A stretch of 64,000 nucleotides of DNA. It comes from Paenibacillus plantarum (GTDB lineage: Bacteria; Bacillota; Bacilli; Paenibacillales; NBRC-103111). Shown piece after piece: positions 33,160 through 42,938 of this stretch; within the stretch, counting starts at the first letter, position 1; every line of letters begins with the position of its first letter. The DNA lies in contig NZ_WHNY01000062.1 of NCBI RefSeq assembly GCF_013141695.1, positions 1 through 64,000 of the forward strand, in the 5' to 3' direction. The position numbers and the translations under genes were made by a program. A model generated the notes under the pieces. That model saw only the letters and a program-made list of their open reading frames with translations, had not been told where the DNA came from and searched no databases.

Positions 33160-33933
33160 ATCCATCAGCTCCCTTCTGCCCGTAGTATGTGACAAAATAG
33201 GGAGATTCATTCCAATAATCAGCATGAGTAGATTTAGTAACTGTGCAGGGGTGAGATACAACGCCGTGGGCTCACCTAAAGCGAAAAAGCTCGCAACCAT
33301 CCCCGCTGCACCCCCATAGAACAAGGTGATCTTCAGTAGCTTGCCTGTTCCTAGAACCGTTGTCGAACGAGCTGTCCACAGCTGCTGCCACACCAGTAAC
33401 GGCACCAATAAAATCGCCAGGTACGCATGATGGGGATGAAATCTCGACACCGTACCTTCCACGCCAATCCCCCACGGCAACAAAGTAGGAAGTCCGAAAG
33501 AAGGTGTCAAAGCGGCATAAAGGAACACTGCTGAAGCAGCACCGATCGCGAGCATATCCAGCAAAACTCGCCAAGCCATTCCATGCTTACGCACCTGATA
33601 CGTTAAGTAGATGTACGCTAGTACGATGCCTACTACAATCTCCATATTAGAGCCTGCTGTCAGAAGCAGCTTCATCGGGCTCTCCCACAACAGGGATGGC
33701 TGCGTCAACAGACTACCCAAGCGCCATGTAAAGAACACGATCAAGGCACTATTCAAAATCAAATCATCCATACTTTTTACGGCTCCCCGATCCGTATCAG
33801 GCACTTCCAGCTCTACCTGATTCCATTGCCGCACTACACGTCGCATCAGCCAAAACCCGAGCACACAAGCCAACAACAACGCGACTAACTGCCCCTGCAA
33901 TTGCAGCGGTCCGATTTGTACCACTTCAGGCAT
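33034..33933 (-). CDS. Lgt-like multi-pass membrane protein with hydrophilic tail
   Basis: 299 residues from the ATG at 33933, set by a GGAGG site 6 bases upstream; the frame is open to 33966. About seven hydrophobic segments and a layout like prolipoprotein diacylglyceryl transferase: a first helix ending in RR, a loop before LILNSALIVFFTWRLG, and a HPHHAYLAI stretch recalling HPTxLYE of Lgt. The Lgt catalytic arginine and glycine-rich signature are not clear, so it is probably a divergent paralogue rather than the housekeeping enzyme. The last 48 residues are Gln/Lys/Asp-rich and may also be made alone from an internal start. Confidence 0.6.
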   Translation of the reverse strand: MPEVVQIGPLQLQGQLVALLLACVLGFWLMRRVVRQWNQVELEVPDTDRGAVKSMDDLILNSALIVFFTWRLGSLLTQPSLLWESPMKLLLTAGSNMEIVVGIVLAYIYLTYQVRKHGMAWRVLLDMLAIGAASAVFLYAALTPSFGLPTLLPWGIGVEGTVSRFHPHHAYLAILLVPLLVWQQLWTARSTTVLGTGKLLKITLFYGGAAGMVASFFALGEPTALYLTPAQLLNLLMLIIGMNLPILSHTTGRRELMDMSQNDSKTQIQQEQQNQERDKKPASKEGYDKKLDGPNRPST

Positions 33934-34090
33934 AGGTGACCTCCATTTTCCCTTTCCATGTATCATTAATGCGCTTAACTTTCGACAAAACGCTTACTAT
34001 TTCCTGGGAAATTTTGCAGAAGAGCGTGAACGTTTGTCTAAATCCCTCGAACTTACTAATGAACGAACTCCAGAGTCCGTTATCCCTATT

Positions 34091-35071
34091 CTATTTCCCG
34101 ACAAAAGGAAACAACAACTTCTGATTCTCATTCGTATACATGTTATCCTTGGTGATAACCTCAGAGCCCGTATCCACCACCCGTTTAACCGTTTCCCCAC
34201 GATGAGCCTGGAGCGCGGTTTTGACAGCGAGATATCCCATGTTAAAAGGCTTCTGCACGACCGTCCCTTGCAAAATCCCTGCTTCAAGAAACGATATTTC
34301 GTTCATGGAGCTGTCAAAGCCGACAAGTTTAATATTGCGGTCGGGATCCAACTCCTTCAGCGCACGCGCCGCGCCCATGGTGGATGGCTCATTCAAGCCA
34401 AATATGCCTCGGATATCTGAATGCTCGCTTAGCAGCTCCTTTGTCAGCTCATATGCCTTGTCCTCCGACCCATTGCTATACAACGTATCCAGCAACTTAA
34501 TGGACGTATCGCTTTTCAAACTATCTCGCACGCCATTCTCCCGATCCATCTGGGTGTTGGAGGTTTTCACAAAGCTAACAATGGCATAGGTTGCTGGCCC
34601 CTGCACATAGCCCTTCATCGTTTCAACAGCTTTGCGTCCTGCCGCGTAATTATCCGTTGCAATAAAGCTCTCCGACACGCCGCCCGCAAGACCCGAATCG
34701 ACCGTGATCAGCGTGATGCCTGCATCGATCGCACGCTGCGCAACAGGAACTAACCGATTGTAATCCGTTGCCGCCAGAATGATCGCCTTCGGCTTCTCCG
34801 CTATCGCTTGTTCCACAAGCTTAATTTGTTCCTCAATTTGTGATTCGGATGCGGTTCCCATGATCTTAATTTCTGCATTATACTCTTTCGCGGCTGCGAA
34901 TACGCCTTGATTCAATACCTGCCAGAATTCCACATGGGGGTCAATCGTCTTAGGGATCACAATAATGGCATTATTCTTGGCACCGAAATCGTTAGCGTAG
35001 ATCAGATATCCCGCGATCAGAATAACAGCAGCAGCAAGCGTAATCAGAACAGCACTCACTCTAATTTTCAA
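34091..35071 (-). CDS. Membrane-tethered periplasmic-binding-protein-like sugar sensor
   Basis: 326 residues, TTG start after GTGAGGTG. Residues about 6-26 form a single membrane anchor without a lipobox cysteine, followed by a ribose/galactose-type (RbsB/LacI-like) two-lobe binding domain. It is the third gene after a YesN-type regulator and a YesM-type kinase and has no permease partner beside it. This is the layout of the XylFII-LytS-YesN sugar-sensing systems known from clostridia, so I infer that it presents a sugar to the kinase rather than feeding a transporter. Confidence 0.82.
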   Translation of the reverse strand: MKIRVSAVLITLAAAVILIAGYLIYANDFGAKNNAIIVIPKTIDPHVEFWQVLNQGVFAAAKEYNAEIKIMGTASESQIEEQIKLVEQAIAEKPKAIILAATDYNRLVPVAQRAIDAGITLITVDSGLAGGVSESFIATDNYAAGRKAVETMKGYVQGPATYAIVSFVKTSNTQMDRENGVRDSLKSDTSIKLLDTLYSNGSEDKAYELTKELLSEHSDIRGIFGLNEPSTMGAARALKELDPDRNIKLVGFDSSMNEISFLEAGILQGTVVQKPFNMGYLAVKTALQAHRGETVKRVVDTGSEVITKDNMYTNENQKLLFPFVGK

Positions 35072-35086
35072 AAGAACACCTCACTT

Positions 35087-36880
35087 CTAACCTTCACTTT
35101 GACCCGGCATCGGCGGCATTTCAGGATACGTAATCGTGACTGTCGTACCCTCTTCGAGTTCGCTTTCGAATTGCAATCCGTACAGCTCGCCAAAGTACAG
35201 TTGAATCCGGTGATTCACATTAAGCAAACCGAACCCTTTGCCTGATTGCGATTGATGTGTCGTCTTCAGTCTTAGTGCGTTCAACTGATCCTCGCTCATT
35301 CCTACGCCGTTATCCATGACCTTCAGCTCGATGACGCCGTCCCGCTTCCGCCCGGTAATCCGAATATGTCCGCTTTCTGCCAAATGCTTCATGCCATGAT
35401 AGATCGCATTTTCCACGAGCGGCTGCAGCACGATTTTCAAACTACGATCCTCCAATAGATCCGCTTCCACCTCGATGTCGTACGTAAATTTATTGCGGTA
35501 ACGGATATTTTGTATCGTTAAATAGTTCTCAATATGAGCCAATTCCACACGGATAGGAACGAGTTCCTCCCCTTTGCTGATGCTCGAACGCAGCAGCTTG
35601 GACAAGGCCGAAGTCATCGTCACAACATCGTCGACCTTCCCCATCTCGGCCATCCAAATAATCGAATCGAGTGTATTATATAGAAAATGAGGCTGAATCT
35701 GCGCCTGCAAAGCCTTCAGCTCGCTAATCCGTTTGACCTCCTGATCCAGTACCGTCTGGCTCATCAACTCTTTGATTTTGCTAATCATCAGATTGAACGT
35801 CCGCGACAGCTTGCTAATCTCATTCGCGCCTTCCACATCGACACGGATATCGAAGTTCCCCTTCTCCACCTGCTTCATGTGTACTTCGAGCTGTTTAATC
35901 GGTTTGGTCAACGTGATCGATAGCCAAATCGAAATCGCCAGCGCAATAATAAGCGCAATCCCGCCCCACATCGCGGATGTCAGCTGCATCTCTTTTTTGT
36001 TCCCGCTGAGATCACCAGCATAGGTGACGCCAATCATTTTCCAGCCAAAGCTGGTTGTACGCACCGTATAGATCTTATTTTCATCCGTCGCCGCCGTCTC
36101 GAACGTACTATCCTTGGCCTGCATCAAGGCACGGATATCCTCGGACTTCAAGCCCGAATACAACAGTTGTTGCTGAGGATGATAAATGAGATCGCCGCTC
36201 TGATCGAGAATGAATACGTACCCCCGCTGACCCAACTGAATTTGATTGCACAAATCATTAATGAGGTTAAAATTCAGGTCAACGAGCAGCACCCCGCTTG
36301 CACCGCCTGGCCCCGGACTTGGCATCTGTTTCGAGATCGAAACGACCCATTTATATTCATTTTGATACACATGCTGCACATGCGACGAGGAAATGACGAT
36401 ATCCCCCTTGCTCCTGCTCGCTTTGGTGTACCATTCCTGTGAAATCAGCTCAGCATAAGACTTAAATTCGGGCGACACCCGATCCGATACAACAGCACCA
36501 TTCGAACCGATGAACACAATGGAAGCGATATCATTTCGAGATGCAACGATCGTGCTGAAATAGCTGCTGATCTGCCGCTTCAACTGCTGCGCTTCCGTAT
36601 CCTGCGGATTTTTCGAAGAGAGATATTGCTTCAGATCTGTATTGCTCAGTGAAAGAGTCGAAATGCTTTCCATATTGCCAATGTAAGTCTGAATGTTCTT
36701 ATTCACTTGCTCGATCAATTGGTTCGTATAGGTCAGTGAGGCATCCGTAACAGCGACGGTCGAGAGCCGATAGGCGCTATAGCTAAGAATGACGGTTGTA
36801 CATAAAATTAAACAGGAGAAAGCCAACGCGAACTTCGTATGTATGCTTTTGAATTGAAAAGAACGAAGCACACCTCTCAT
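35087..36880 (-). CDS. YesM-type sensor histidine kinase
   Basis: 597 residues. Membrane segments at about 15-35 and 300-320 flank an extracellular dCache-like domain; HAMP follows, then His_kinase with His in QPHFLYNTLDS and HATPase with NAIYHG, DNGVGM and GKGFGLLNV. Its start overlaps the regulator stop by 4 bp and the binding protein begins 15 bp after its end, so the three are one operon. It probably interacts with the membrane-tethered binding protein. Confidence 0.92.
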   Translation of the reverse strand: MRGVLRSFQFKSIHTKFALAFSCLILCTTVILSYSAYRLSTVAVTDASLTYTNQLIEQVNKNIQTYIGNMESISTLSLSNTDLKQYLSSKNPQDTEAQQLKRQISSYFSTIVASRNDIASIVFIGSNGAVVSDRVSPEFKSYAELISQEWYTKASRSKGDIVISSSHVQHVYQNEYKWVVSISKQMPSPGPGGASGVLLVDLNFNLINDLCNQIQLGQRGYVFILDQSGDLIYHPQQQLLYSGLKSEDIRALMQAKDSTFETAATDENKIYTVRTTSFGWKMIGVTYAGDLSGNKKEMQLTSAMWGGIALIIALAISIWLSITLTKPIKQLEVHMKQVEKGNFDIRVDVEGANEISKLSRTFNLMISKIKELMSQTVLDQEVKRISELKALQAQIQPHFLYNTLDSIIWMAEMGKVDDVVTMTSALSKLLRSSISKGEELVPIRVELAHIENYLTIQNIRYRNKFTYDIEVEADLLEDRSLKIVLQPLVENAIYHGMKHLAESGHIRITGRKRDGVIELKVMDNGVGMSEDQLNALRLKTTHQSQSGKGFGLLNVNHRIQLYFGELYGLQFESELEEGTTVTITYPEMPPMPGQSEG

Positions 36881-38493
36881 AAGCTCAGCCCAGCCTTGTT
36901 GACGGCTCTGAACTCCTTCGGGGTCATACCCGTATGTCTTTTGAAAATAACACTAAAATATTGCGGATCGCCATAACCTACCTTCGCTGCAAGCTCATAG
37001 GTTTTGAGTTGCGTGGTGGCTAGCATTTCTTTGGCTTTATCCAACCGGTATCGGGTCACATACTCAATGAAAGTCTCCCCCGTATACGGCTTAAATAAGG
37101 CGCTGAAGTAGCTCATGCTCATATAGATATGATTGCACACCTGCTGCAGCGAAAGCTGCTCATCGGCATAATGCTCATGGATATAGGCCACAGCCGACTC
37201 CAACTGTGCTCCTGACACATGAGTACGCTTCTCTGCAAGCCGATCTACGAAGGTTAAACAAATGGCCTCCAGCCATAGTCGCACATCATCCAATGTTTTA
37301 CGTGTATAGAGTTCCATGAATGAATGATCGCCCAGCACGTCTCCTTCATTCAGCCCTGTCTCCACCCCAGCATTCATCAGGGCGACGAGCAATTTGTGCA
37401 GCTTGCCGTAGCAAGATTCCATCGGACACGCCGATTTCTTCAAATCGTCGATCCACTCGTACAGGGTGTTCGTGATGGCTGTCTTTTCACCTGTTTTGAT
37501 CGCTGCAATCACTCTCTTCTCTGTACGTAAATAGCTCGAGTTATCTTGGCTGCTCCCGAACTCCATATCCCCAATGGCGATGATGCGATTATTCCCTAAC
37601 ATAAAGCGGTAATCCAAGGCCGCAAGCGCTTCTTGAAAAGCCTTCGGCAGCTCCTGCAGTCCCTTGTACATACGGCTAATGCCTACCGTGACAGTCATGC
37701 CCAAATATTTCTCAATACTGTATCTGGCTTGCTCCGCTAGCGTCTGACAAATGACTTCGACTTCGTCCTCGTTGCCTGAGACGAGTCCGACAAGCTTATC
37801 ATCACGGGTCCGAAACACCGTACCGCCATGCTCCTTCTCCACGATTTCATGCAAAATATTATAAGCCGCAAATCGCAGCAGCTCCTCTTCCGCTACTTGG
37901 TCGCTATACAGCTCCCTGCCAAAATCATCTATGTCGAGTGCTAGGACAGTATGTCCCGCCCCCTCTAAGTGCAGACCAAACATCGGGAGCTTCCGCTCAA
38001 TCTCGTCTTTCCGCATGCCTGACGTGACCAACCGCTCCAGAAACCGCTCGCGCAGCAAGGGCATGCTCTCTTGGAACTGGTGGCGAAGGAACGTGATGTC
38101 CTCGCGCTGCTTGCGCTCTTCATCCAGCTCGAGACATAGTTTCTGCAGGAATTCCGTGAATTCTGCGCTATTGATCGGCTTCAGCAAATAGTCTTTGACC
38201 TTCAGCTTAATGGCTTGCTTCGCATAGTCAAAATCCTCGTAACCGGTTACAATGACGACTTTCATGGTACGGTATTTGGCGACAATCCGCTCCGTGAGCT
38301 GAAGTCCGTCCATGAACGGCATATTAATGTCGGTGATGACGACATCTGGCTGCAGCCGCTCAACCGCCTCATAGGCGTCACGGCCATTATCGTAATCGCC
38401 AACCAGCTGGAAGCCGCAAGCTTCCCAGTTCGTCTTCTTCTTAATGCCTTCTCTGACTTCATCCTCATCATCGATCATGATGATTGTGTACAT
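36877..38493 (-). CDS. YesN-type response regulator with AraC DNA-binding domain
   Basis: 538 residues. Receiver domain with DDED at 8-11 and phosphoacceptor Asp55 in ITDINMP; the C-terminal 100 residues carry two AraC-type helix-turn-helix motifs (LQQVCNHIYMSMSYFSALF and YELAAKVGYGDPQYFSVIF). The ATG follows GAGGTGAACGG. It is the first gene of the regulator-kinase-binding protein operon with its own promoter at 38536-38565. The likely targets are the nearby galactoside genes. Confidence 0.92.
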   Translation of the reverse strand: MYTIIMIDDEDEVREGIKKKTNWEACGFQLVGDYDNGRDAYEAVERLQPDVVITDINMPFMDGLQLTERIVAKYRTMKVVIVTGYEDFDYAKQAIKLKVKDYLLKPINSAEFTEFLQKLCLELDEERKQREDITFLRHQFQESMPLLRERFLERLVTSGMRKDEIERKLPMFGLHLEGAGHTVLALDIDDFGRELYSDQVAEEELLRFAAYNILHEIVEKEHGGTVFRTRDDKLVGLVSGNEDEVEVICQTLAEQARYSIEKYLGMTVTVGISRMYKGLQELPKAFQEALAALDYRFMLGNNRIIAIGDMEFGSSQDNSSYLRTEKRVIAAIKTGEKTAITNTLYEWIDDLKKSACPMESCYGKLHKLLVALMNAGVETGLNEGDVLGDHSFMELYTRKTLDDVRLWLEAICLTFVDRLAEKRTHVSGAQLESAVAYIHEHYADEQLSLQQVCNHIYMSMSYFSALFKPYTGETFIEYVTRYRLDKAKEMLATTQLKTYELAAKVGYGDPQYFSVIFKRHTGMTPKEFRAVNKAGLSL

Positions 38494-38535
38494 GGTCCGT
38501 TCACCTCTAGCGAAATCGAATTAGGCTCTATGTGT

Positions 38536-38565
38536 ATTGTACACGTCGCTCCCAAGAACTGGCAA
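38536..38565 (-). promoter_or_regulatory. Promoter of the three-component sensor operon
   Basis: On the minus strand TTGCCA (38560-38565) and TACAAT (38536-38541) are 18 bp apart, 43 bp before the response regulator ATG. The -10 lies inside a small GTGTA/TACAC palindrome. Confidence 0.6.
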
Positions 38566-38652
38566 TGCATAGCCAGCCACATCGTCAATGCGTTGCCAAT
38601 TTAAGAAACACATCTACTGCTTTTGCGTTCCAGGCTAGATAGCTTTGGGGGA

Positions 38653-38840
38653 TTAACTGGATTTCCTACATTTATTTCCGGGTAAATCTAGCCTGCGGAG
38701 AGTTTAACTGGATTTTCTACATCTAATCTTGCTCGAAAAGTTCCGTTTTGGCGAAATTGGCCTGAAATAACGGGAGGAAATCCAGTTATTTTACGAAATT
38801 CCGTGATTTCGCTTGAATTAGCTACAGAAAATCCAGTTAT
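38653..38840. repeat. Intergenic repeat family A, copy A4
   Basis: Units start at 38653, 38704, 38767 and 38818 (spacing 51/63/51). The first two are forward, the last two clearly inverted (both contain AAATCCAGTTAT). The 512-bp gap between the regulator promoter and lacZ holds this element, a small TGCAGG/CCTGCA hairpin near 38877-38896 and the lacZ terminator. Confidence 0.9.
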
Positions 38841-38962
38841 TCGCTTGACCAGGATGCCCTATGGCCCTATGGCTAGTGCAGGTATTTGTGCCTGCACCAG
38901 CGCCAGGAGCAACGCCTCACGCCCTAATCCACGCTGATAACAATTACATTTAGACACACAAA

Positions 38963-38988
38963 AGAGGCTGCCTAATGGCAGCCCCTCA
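38963..38988 (-). terminator. Terminator of the lacZ operon
   Basis: GAGGCTGCC / GGCAGCC.CTC stem with a TAAT loop. On the minus strand CTCTTTTGTG follows. Confidence 0.85.
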
Positions 38989-39005
38989 TTTTTGTAGTAC
39001 TTCAT

Positions 39006-42000
39006 CTAACCTTGTGAAGATACGTTATGACTAGACAAGAAGAACTCAAACTCCATCTCTTGATCCGCTGGAATCTGATATTCCTCATGGACTGGTGCAC
39101 CCCAGCTGTCATCGCCGCCAACACCCATTTGTTTGCCTGCAACGGTCACAACCGTATAATGAACCTCTGGCAGCTCAAAGGCATGATCCGCATGCTCGAG
39201 TTCAAATGCCGTATACGGAGACAAGTTGCACTCAACTGGCGCTAGTGGGTCTGACTGAATCGATAGACCGATACCAGCCACATCCGTCACATTCACACGG
39301 CGGACACCCGTACGGTTGCCTGATTCCTGTGGGACCAGATAAGGCGTAGGCAATTGATTCACAGGACGACTAAATACGCCCAATCGAGCACCGAAATTGC
39401 GATCGATATAGTTTTCTTCAGGTCCCATCGCATACCAGTCGGATTGATTATAATCCGCAGACATCTTGAACGATACAGCGAGTATCGGCAAATTCGGCAG
39501 ACCCGCGGCACCCTTGTACTGCGTATTCACGCGAATTGTTCCATTCGCTAATACGGTGTACGCGATGCGAACGGTCACTTCGACGTTGATGCTGAATTTG
39601 TAATCGAAAATGACAGTCGCTGAACCTTGTTCTTGACGCAGCTCCCAATTGACGCATTTGCGAGCCAAGCTAGCGGCATACCAAGCTCCGGCCGTAAAGC
39701 TCATTGCCGTTCCTTTGTCATTATCCGTGGTTGCCCGCCAAAATAATGGCGCAGGTGGCATCGCGATCATTTCACGTCCCTCGTATTTAAGTGAAACGAG
39801 CGAGCCTACCTGCTTCGAGAAAATGGCAGCGAAGCCTTTCCCTGTCACGCTCATGTTCACATCGCCCTCAACGACGACGACTTCACCTGATGGCCGCTCA
39901 TTCTGACGGCTCGCCCCAACTACAAACGTCGTTTGACCAAACGTCGTTTCAAATCCAGCATCAGCCCATATTGTAGCTTCTCTCAGAACCAAAGAAGCCT
40001 GAATGCAGTACTCACCTGGCGTTCCATCTACATCGGACAATTCAATTGGCAGACTGAATTCACTCTGCGCTTCGACTTCGATGTTCGCTTGCCCTGCGCC
40101 AATTTCTTTCCCCTCATGGAAAAGACGGTACACTAGCACTAAATCATCTGTATTCGCAAATAAATTCTCGTTCACAATGTTAATATGAGTTCGGGTTGGT
40201 TCCAGCTTGATATTCTGATAAAGGAATTTAACTTCCTGCATTTTAGGTGTGATTTGGCGATCAGCAAAGACGAGACCATTACCACAGAAGCTATAGTCGG
40301 TTGGACGATCTTTGAAATCACCGCCGTACGCCAGAAACTCACGGCCGTTTCGGTCTTTTTTCACAATCGCCTGATCGATATAATCCCAAATAAAGCCACC
40401 TTGGTATAACGGATATTTGTTCTCAAGCTCGGTGTATTTATGAAGACCTCCGACGGAATTCCCCATCGCGTGCATATATTCGCAGCTAAGGTACGGTTTG
40501 CTTGGCTGGCTATTGAGATACGCTTCAATATCCGCTGGCTTCGCATACATCCGGCTTTCCATGTCGCTTGTCGCATCATAATTGCGATCGTAGAAAACAC
40601 CTTCGTAGTGAACAAGTCGTGTAGGATCCGTTTCACGGAAGTAGTTGGACACATTCAGAATAACTTGACCTGCATAGGATTCGTTACCGCAAGACCAAAT
40701 GAGAATCGACGGATGATTCTTATCTCGCTCCACCATCGATATCGCACGATCCATGACGATGTCTTGCCACGCCATATCGTTACCTGGAATATTCCAGGAA
40801 GGTTCGACCGCGCCCATCTTTTGCCATGAGCCGTGCGTCTCTAAGTTCATCTCATCAATGACATAGACCCCGTACTCATCACAAAGCTCATACCAAAGCG
40901 TCTGGTTTGGATAGTGAGACGTGCGGACCGCATTAATGTTACTGCGCTTAAGCGTTTGAATATCCCACAGCATATCCTGCTTCGTAATCGCTCGTCCGCT
41001 GCGGCTGTTAAACTCATGTCGATTGACACCTTTGAAAACAATACGTTTCCCATTGATGCACATCAGCTTGTCTTTCATTTCAAAACGACGGAACCCTGTC
41101 TTCTGAACGATAGCTTCAATTAAATTTCCGCTCTCATCGTAAATCGAGATACACGCGGCATATAAATAAGGGCTTTCCGCACTCCAAGGCTGAACAGTAC
41201 CTGCAGAAAGGTTGAAAGAAAGGTTGCCTTCGCGGAACTCTCCTTCTTCGGTGAGGCAAATCCGCCCTTCCGCATCCTTTAGCTCAACCTTAGCGCGGAC
41301 CGTTTCCGTATACTCATTTCGAAGCTTGAGCTCAATCTCAAGCAACCCTTGCTCATACGCATCATCCAAATCTGCCTTCACACGCATATCCCAAACATGG
41401 ACTTTAGGTACGGTGTACAAATACACCTCGCGGAAAATCCCCGACATCCGCCAGAAATCCTGATCTTCCAGCCAGCTTCCAGTACTCCGCTGATAAACCT
41501 CTACAGCGAGTTTATTCTCACCCTCACGAATATGAGGCGTTAAGTCAAACTCGGCAGGCGTAAAGCTATCTTCGCTGTACCCGATAAATTCGCCGTTAAG
41601 CCATACGTAGAAGGCCGATTCCACGCCTTGAAACGATATGTAGACAGGCTTACCAATCATCGTATCTGGTAATTCAAAATTTTTCACATAGCTGCCAACT
41701 GGGTTATGCTCTTGCGAAATATGAGGAGGACGAAGCGCTTCTACGCCATCCCACGGATACATCGTGTTAACATATTGCGGCTGACCCCAGCCTTGAAGCT
41801 GGATATGTCCAGGCACTTGGATATGCTCCCAAGCCGCGCAGTTATAATCCATTTGATAAAAAGACTGCACGCGGCTTGCGGGATTAACCGCGTAACTAAA
41901 CTGCCAGCGCCCGTTCAAACTATGCCGCATGTCCATCGGTGCGCCTGCCTCCGCAGACGCCATTGAATGATAATAACGATGATCCGAATGGGCATCCACG

Positions 42001-42062
42001 CGGTTCACTTTGAATACACGTACATCTTGAAGCCAATCAAGGCTTGGTACCGAATGTTTCAT
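39006..42062 (-). CDS. lacZ: Beta-galactosidase, glycoside hydrolase family 2
   Basis: 1018 residues, the length of E. coli LacZ, with the five-domain layout: sugar-binding, immunoglobulin-like, TIM barrel (about 330-625), second immunoglobulin-like and the C-terminal super-sandwich. The acid/base Glu461 is in WSCGNES and the nucleophile Glu528 in LSCEYMHAMGNS. No signal peptide, so it is cytoplasmic. It is the last gene of the operon binding protein, permease, permease, lacZ and should cleave imported lactose or another beta-galactoside. The start is 51 bp after the permease stop. Confidence 0.96.
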   Translation of the reverse strand: MKHSVPSLDWLQDVRVFKVNRVDAHSDHRYYHSMASAEAGAPMDMRHSLNGRWQFSYAVNPASRVQSFYQMDYNCAAWEHIQVPGHIQLQGWGQPQYVNTMYPWDGVEALRPPHISQEHNPVGSYVKNFELPDTMIGKPVYISFQGVESAFYVWLNGEFIGYSEDSFTPAEFDLTPHIREGENKLAVEVYQRSTGSWLEDQDFWRMSGIFREVYLYTVPKVHVWDMRVKADLDDAYEQGLLEIELKLRNEYTETVRAKVELKDAEGRICLTEEGEFREGNLSFNLSAGTVQPWSAESPYLYAACISIYDESGNLIEAIVQKTGFRRFEMKDKLMCINGKRIVFKGVNRHEFNSRSGRAITKQDMLWDIQTLKRSNINAVRTSHYPNQTLWYELCDEYGVYVIDEMNLETHGSWQKMGAVEPSWNIPGNDMAWQDIVMDRAISMVERDKNHPSILIWSCGNESYAGQVILNVSNYFRETDPTRLVHYEGVFYDRNYDATSDMESRMYAKPADIEAYLNSQPSKPYLSCEYMHAMGNSVGGLHKYTELENKYPLYQGGFIWDYIDQAIVKKDRNGREFLAYGGDFKDRPTDYSFCGNGLVFADRQITPKMQEVKFLYQNIKLEPTRTHINIVNENLFANTDDLVLVYRLFHEGKEIGAGQANIEVEAQSEFSLPIELSDVDGTPGEYCIQASLVLREATIWADAGFETTFGQTTFVVGASRQNERPSGEVVVVEGDVNMSVTGKGFAAIFSKQVGSLVSLKYEGREMIAMPPAPLFWRATTDNDKGTAMSFTAGAWYAASLARKCVNWELRQEQGSATVIFDYKFSINVEVTVRIAYTVLANGTIRVNTQYKGAAGLPNLPILAVSFKMSADYNQSDWYAMGPEENYIDRNFGARLGVFSRPVNQLPTPYLVPQESGNRTGVRRVNVTDVAGIGLSIQSDPLAPVECNLSPYTAFELEHADHAFELPEVHYTVVTVAGKQMGVGGDDSWGAPVHEEYQIPADQEMEFEFFLSSHNVSSQG

Positions 42063-42113
42063 TCTTCTACGCCTCCCAAAAAATAAGACCCAAGAAGGGT
42101 CTCTAATTACGTA

Positions 42114-42938
42114 CTATTTCACAGAACCAACCATACCAGCTACAAATTGTTTTTGCATCAAGAAGAATACGAGCGCTGTCGGCAATGTTGAGATGACAAT
42201 AGCGGTCATGATCACCCCGAAATCCGGTGAATAACTAGAACCTAAATTCGAGATTAACAAAGGAATGGTTCGTTTCTCCGGCGTTTGCAAAACGATAAGC
42301 GGCCACAAGTAATTGTTCCAGCTCGACATAAAGGTAATGATGGCTGCGGCTGAATATGTTGTTTTCATAGTCGGCATATACACACGGAAAAACAATCCTA
42401 ATTCGGACAAACCATCTATACGCCCCGCTTCTAGAAGCTCCTTCGCAAACATTTTTGTGCTTTGGCGGAAGAAGAAGATAAGAAACGCTGTCGTAAAGGT
42501 CGGAAGTACAACCGCGTTCATCGTGTTAATCCCGATAAATGGAACCGCACGCGATAGGCTCGAAAACATTTGGTAAAGCGGAACCATCAACGCCGCGAAC
42601 GGAATCATCATCGACACAAGCAGTATATTGAACACAATATCCTTGGCTTTGCTCCGATAGATTTCAAAGGCATAGCCTGCCAGCGAAGCAACGACTAAGG
42701 CCAAGATCGTTGTAGCCAACGAGATCCTCAAGGAATTCCATAGTGCAGGAACGAGATTGATGGACTTGGTTAATTTATGGAAGTTGTCCATGAAATGCGT
42801 TCCTGGTAACATTCTGCCCTGTGTAACGTCCACAGACAGATTCGTCGAACTAATGACCATCCATATGAAAGGAAAAATGGAGACAAGCGCCACAGCAAAA
42901 AGGAAGACATAGATGATTGTACGTCTTAAACCTATCAT
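42114..42938 (-). CDS. CUT1 ABC sugar permease (LacG/MalG-like)
   Basis: 274 residues, six membrane segments, EAA loop LEAGRIDGLSELGLFFRVYMP. It overlaps the preceding permease by 4 bp (ATGA). With that permease it forms the channel for the galactoside bound by the lipoprotein at 43924. The ATPase is not encoded here and is probably a shared MsmX-type protein. Confidence 0.92.
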   Translation of the reverse strand: MIGLRRTIIYVFLFAVALVSIFPFIWMVISSTNLSVDVTQGRMLPGTHFMDNFHKLTKSINLVPALWNSLRISLATTILALVVASLAGYAFEIYRSKAKDIVFNILLVSMMIPFAALMVPLYQMFSSLSRAVPFIGINTMNAVVLPTFTTAFLIFFFRQSTKMFAKELLEAGRIDGLSELGLFFRVYMPTMKTTYSAAAIITFMSSWNNYLWPLIVLQTPEKRTIPLLISNLGSSYSPDFGVIMTAIVISTLPTALVFFLMQKQFVAGMVGSVK

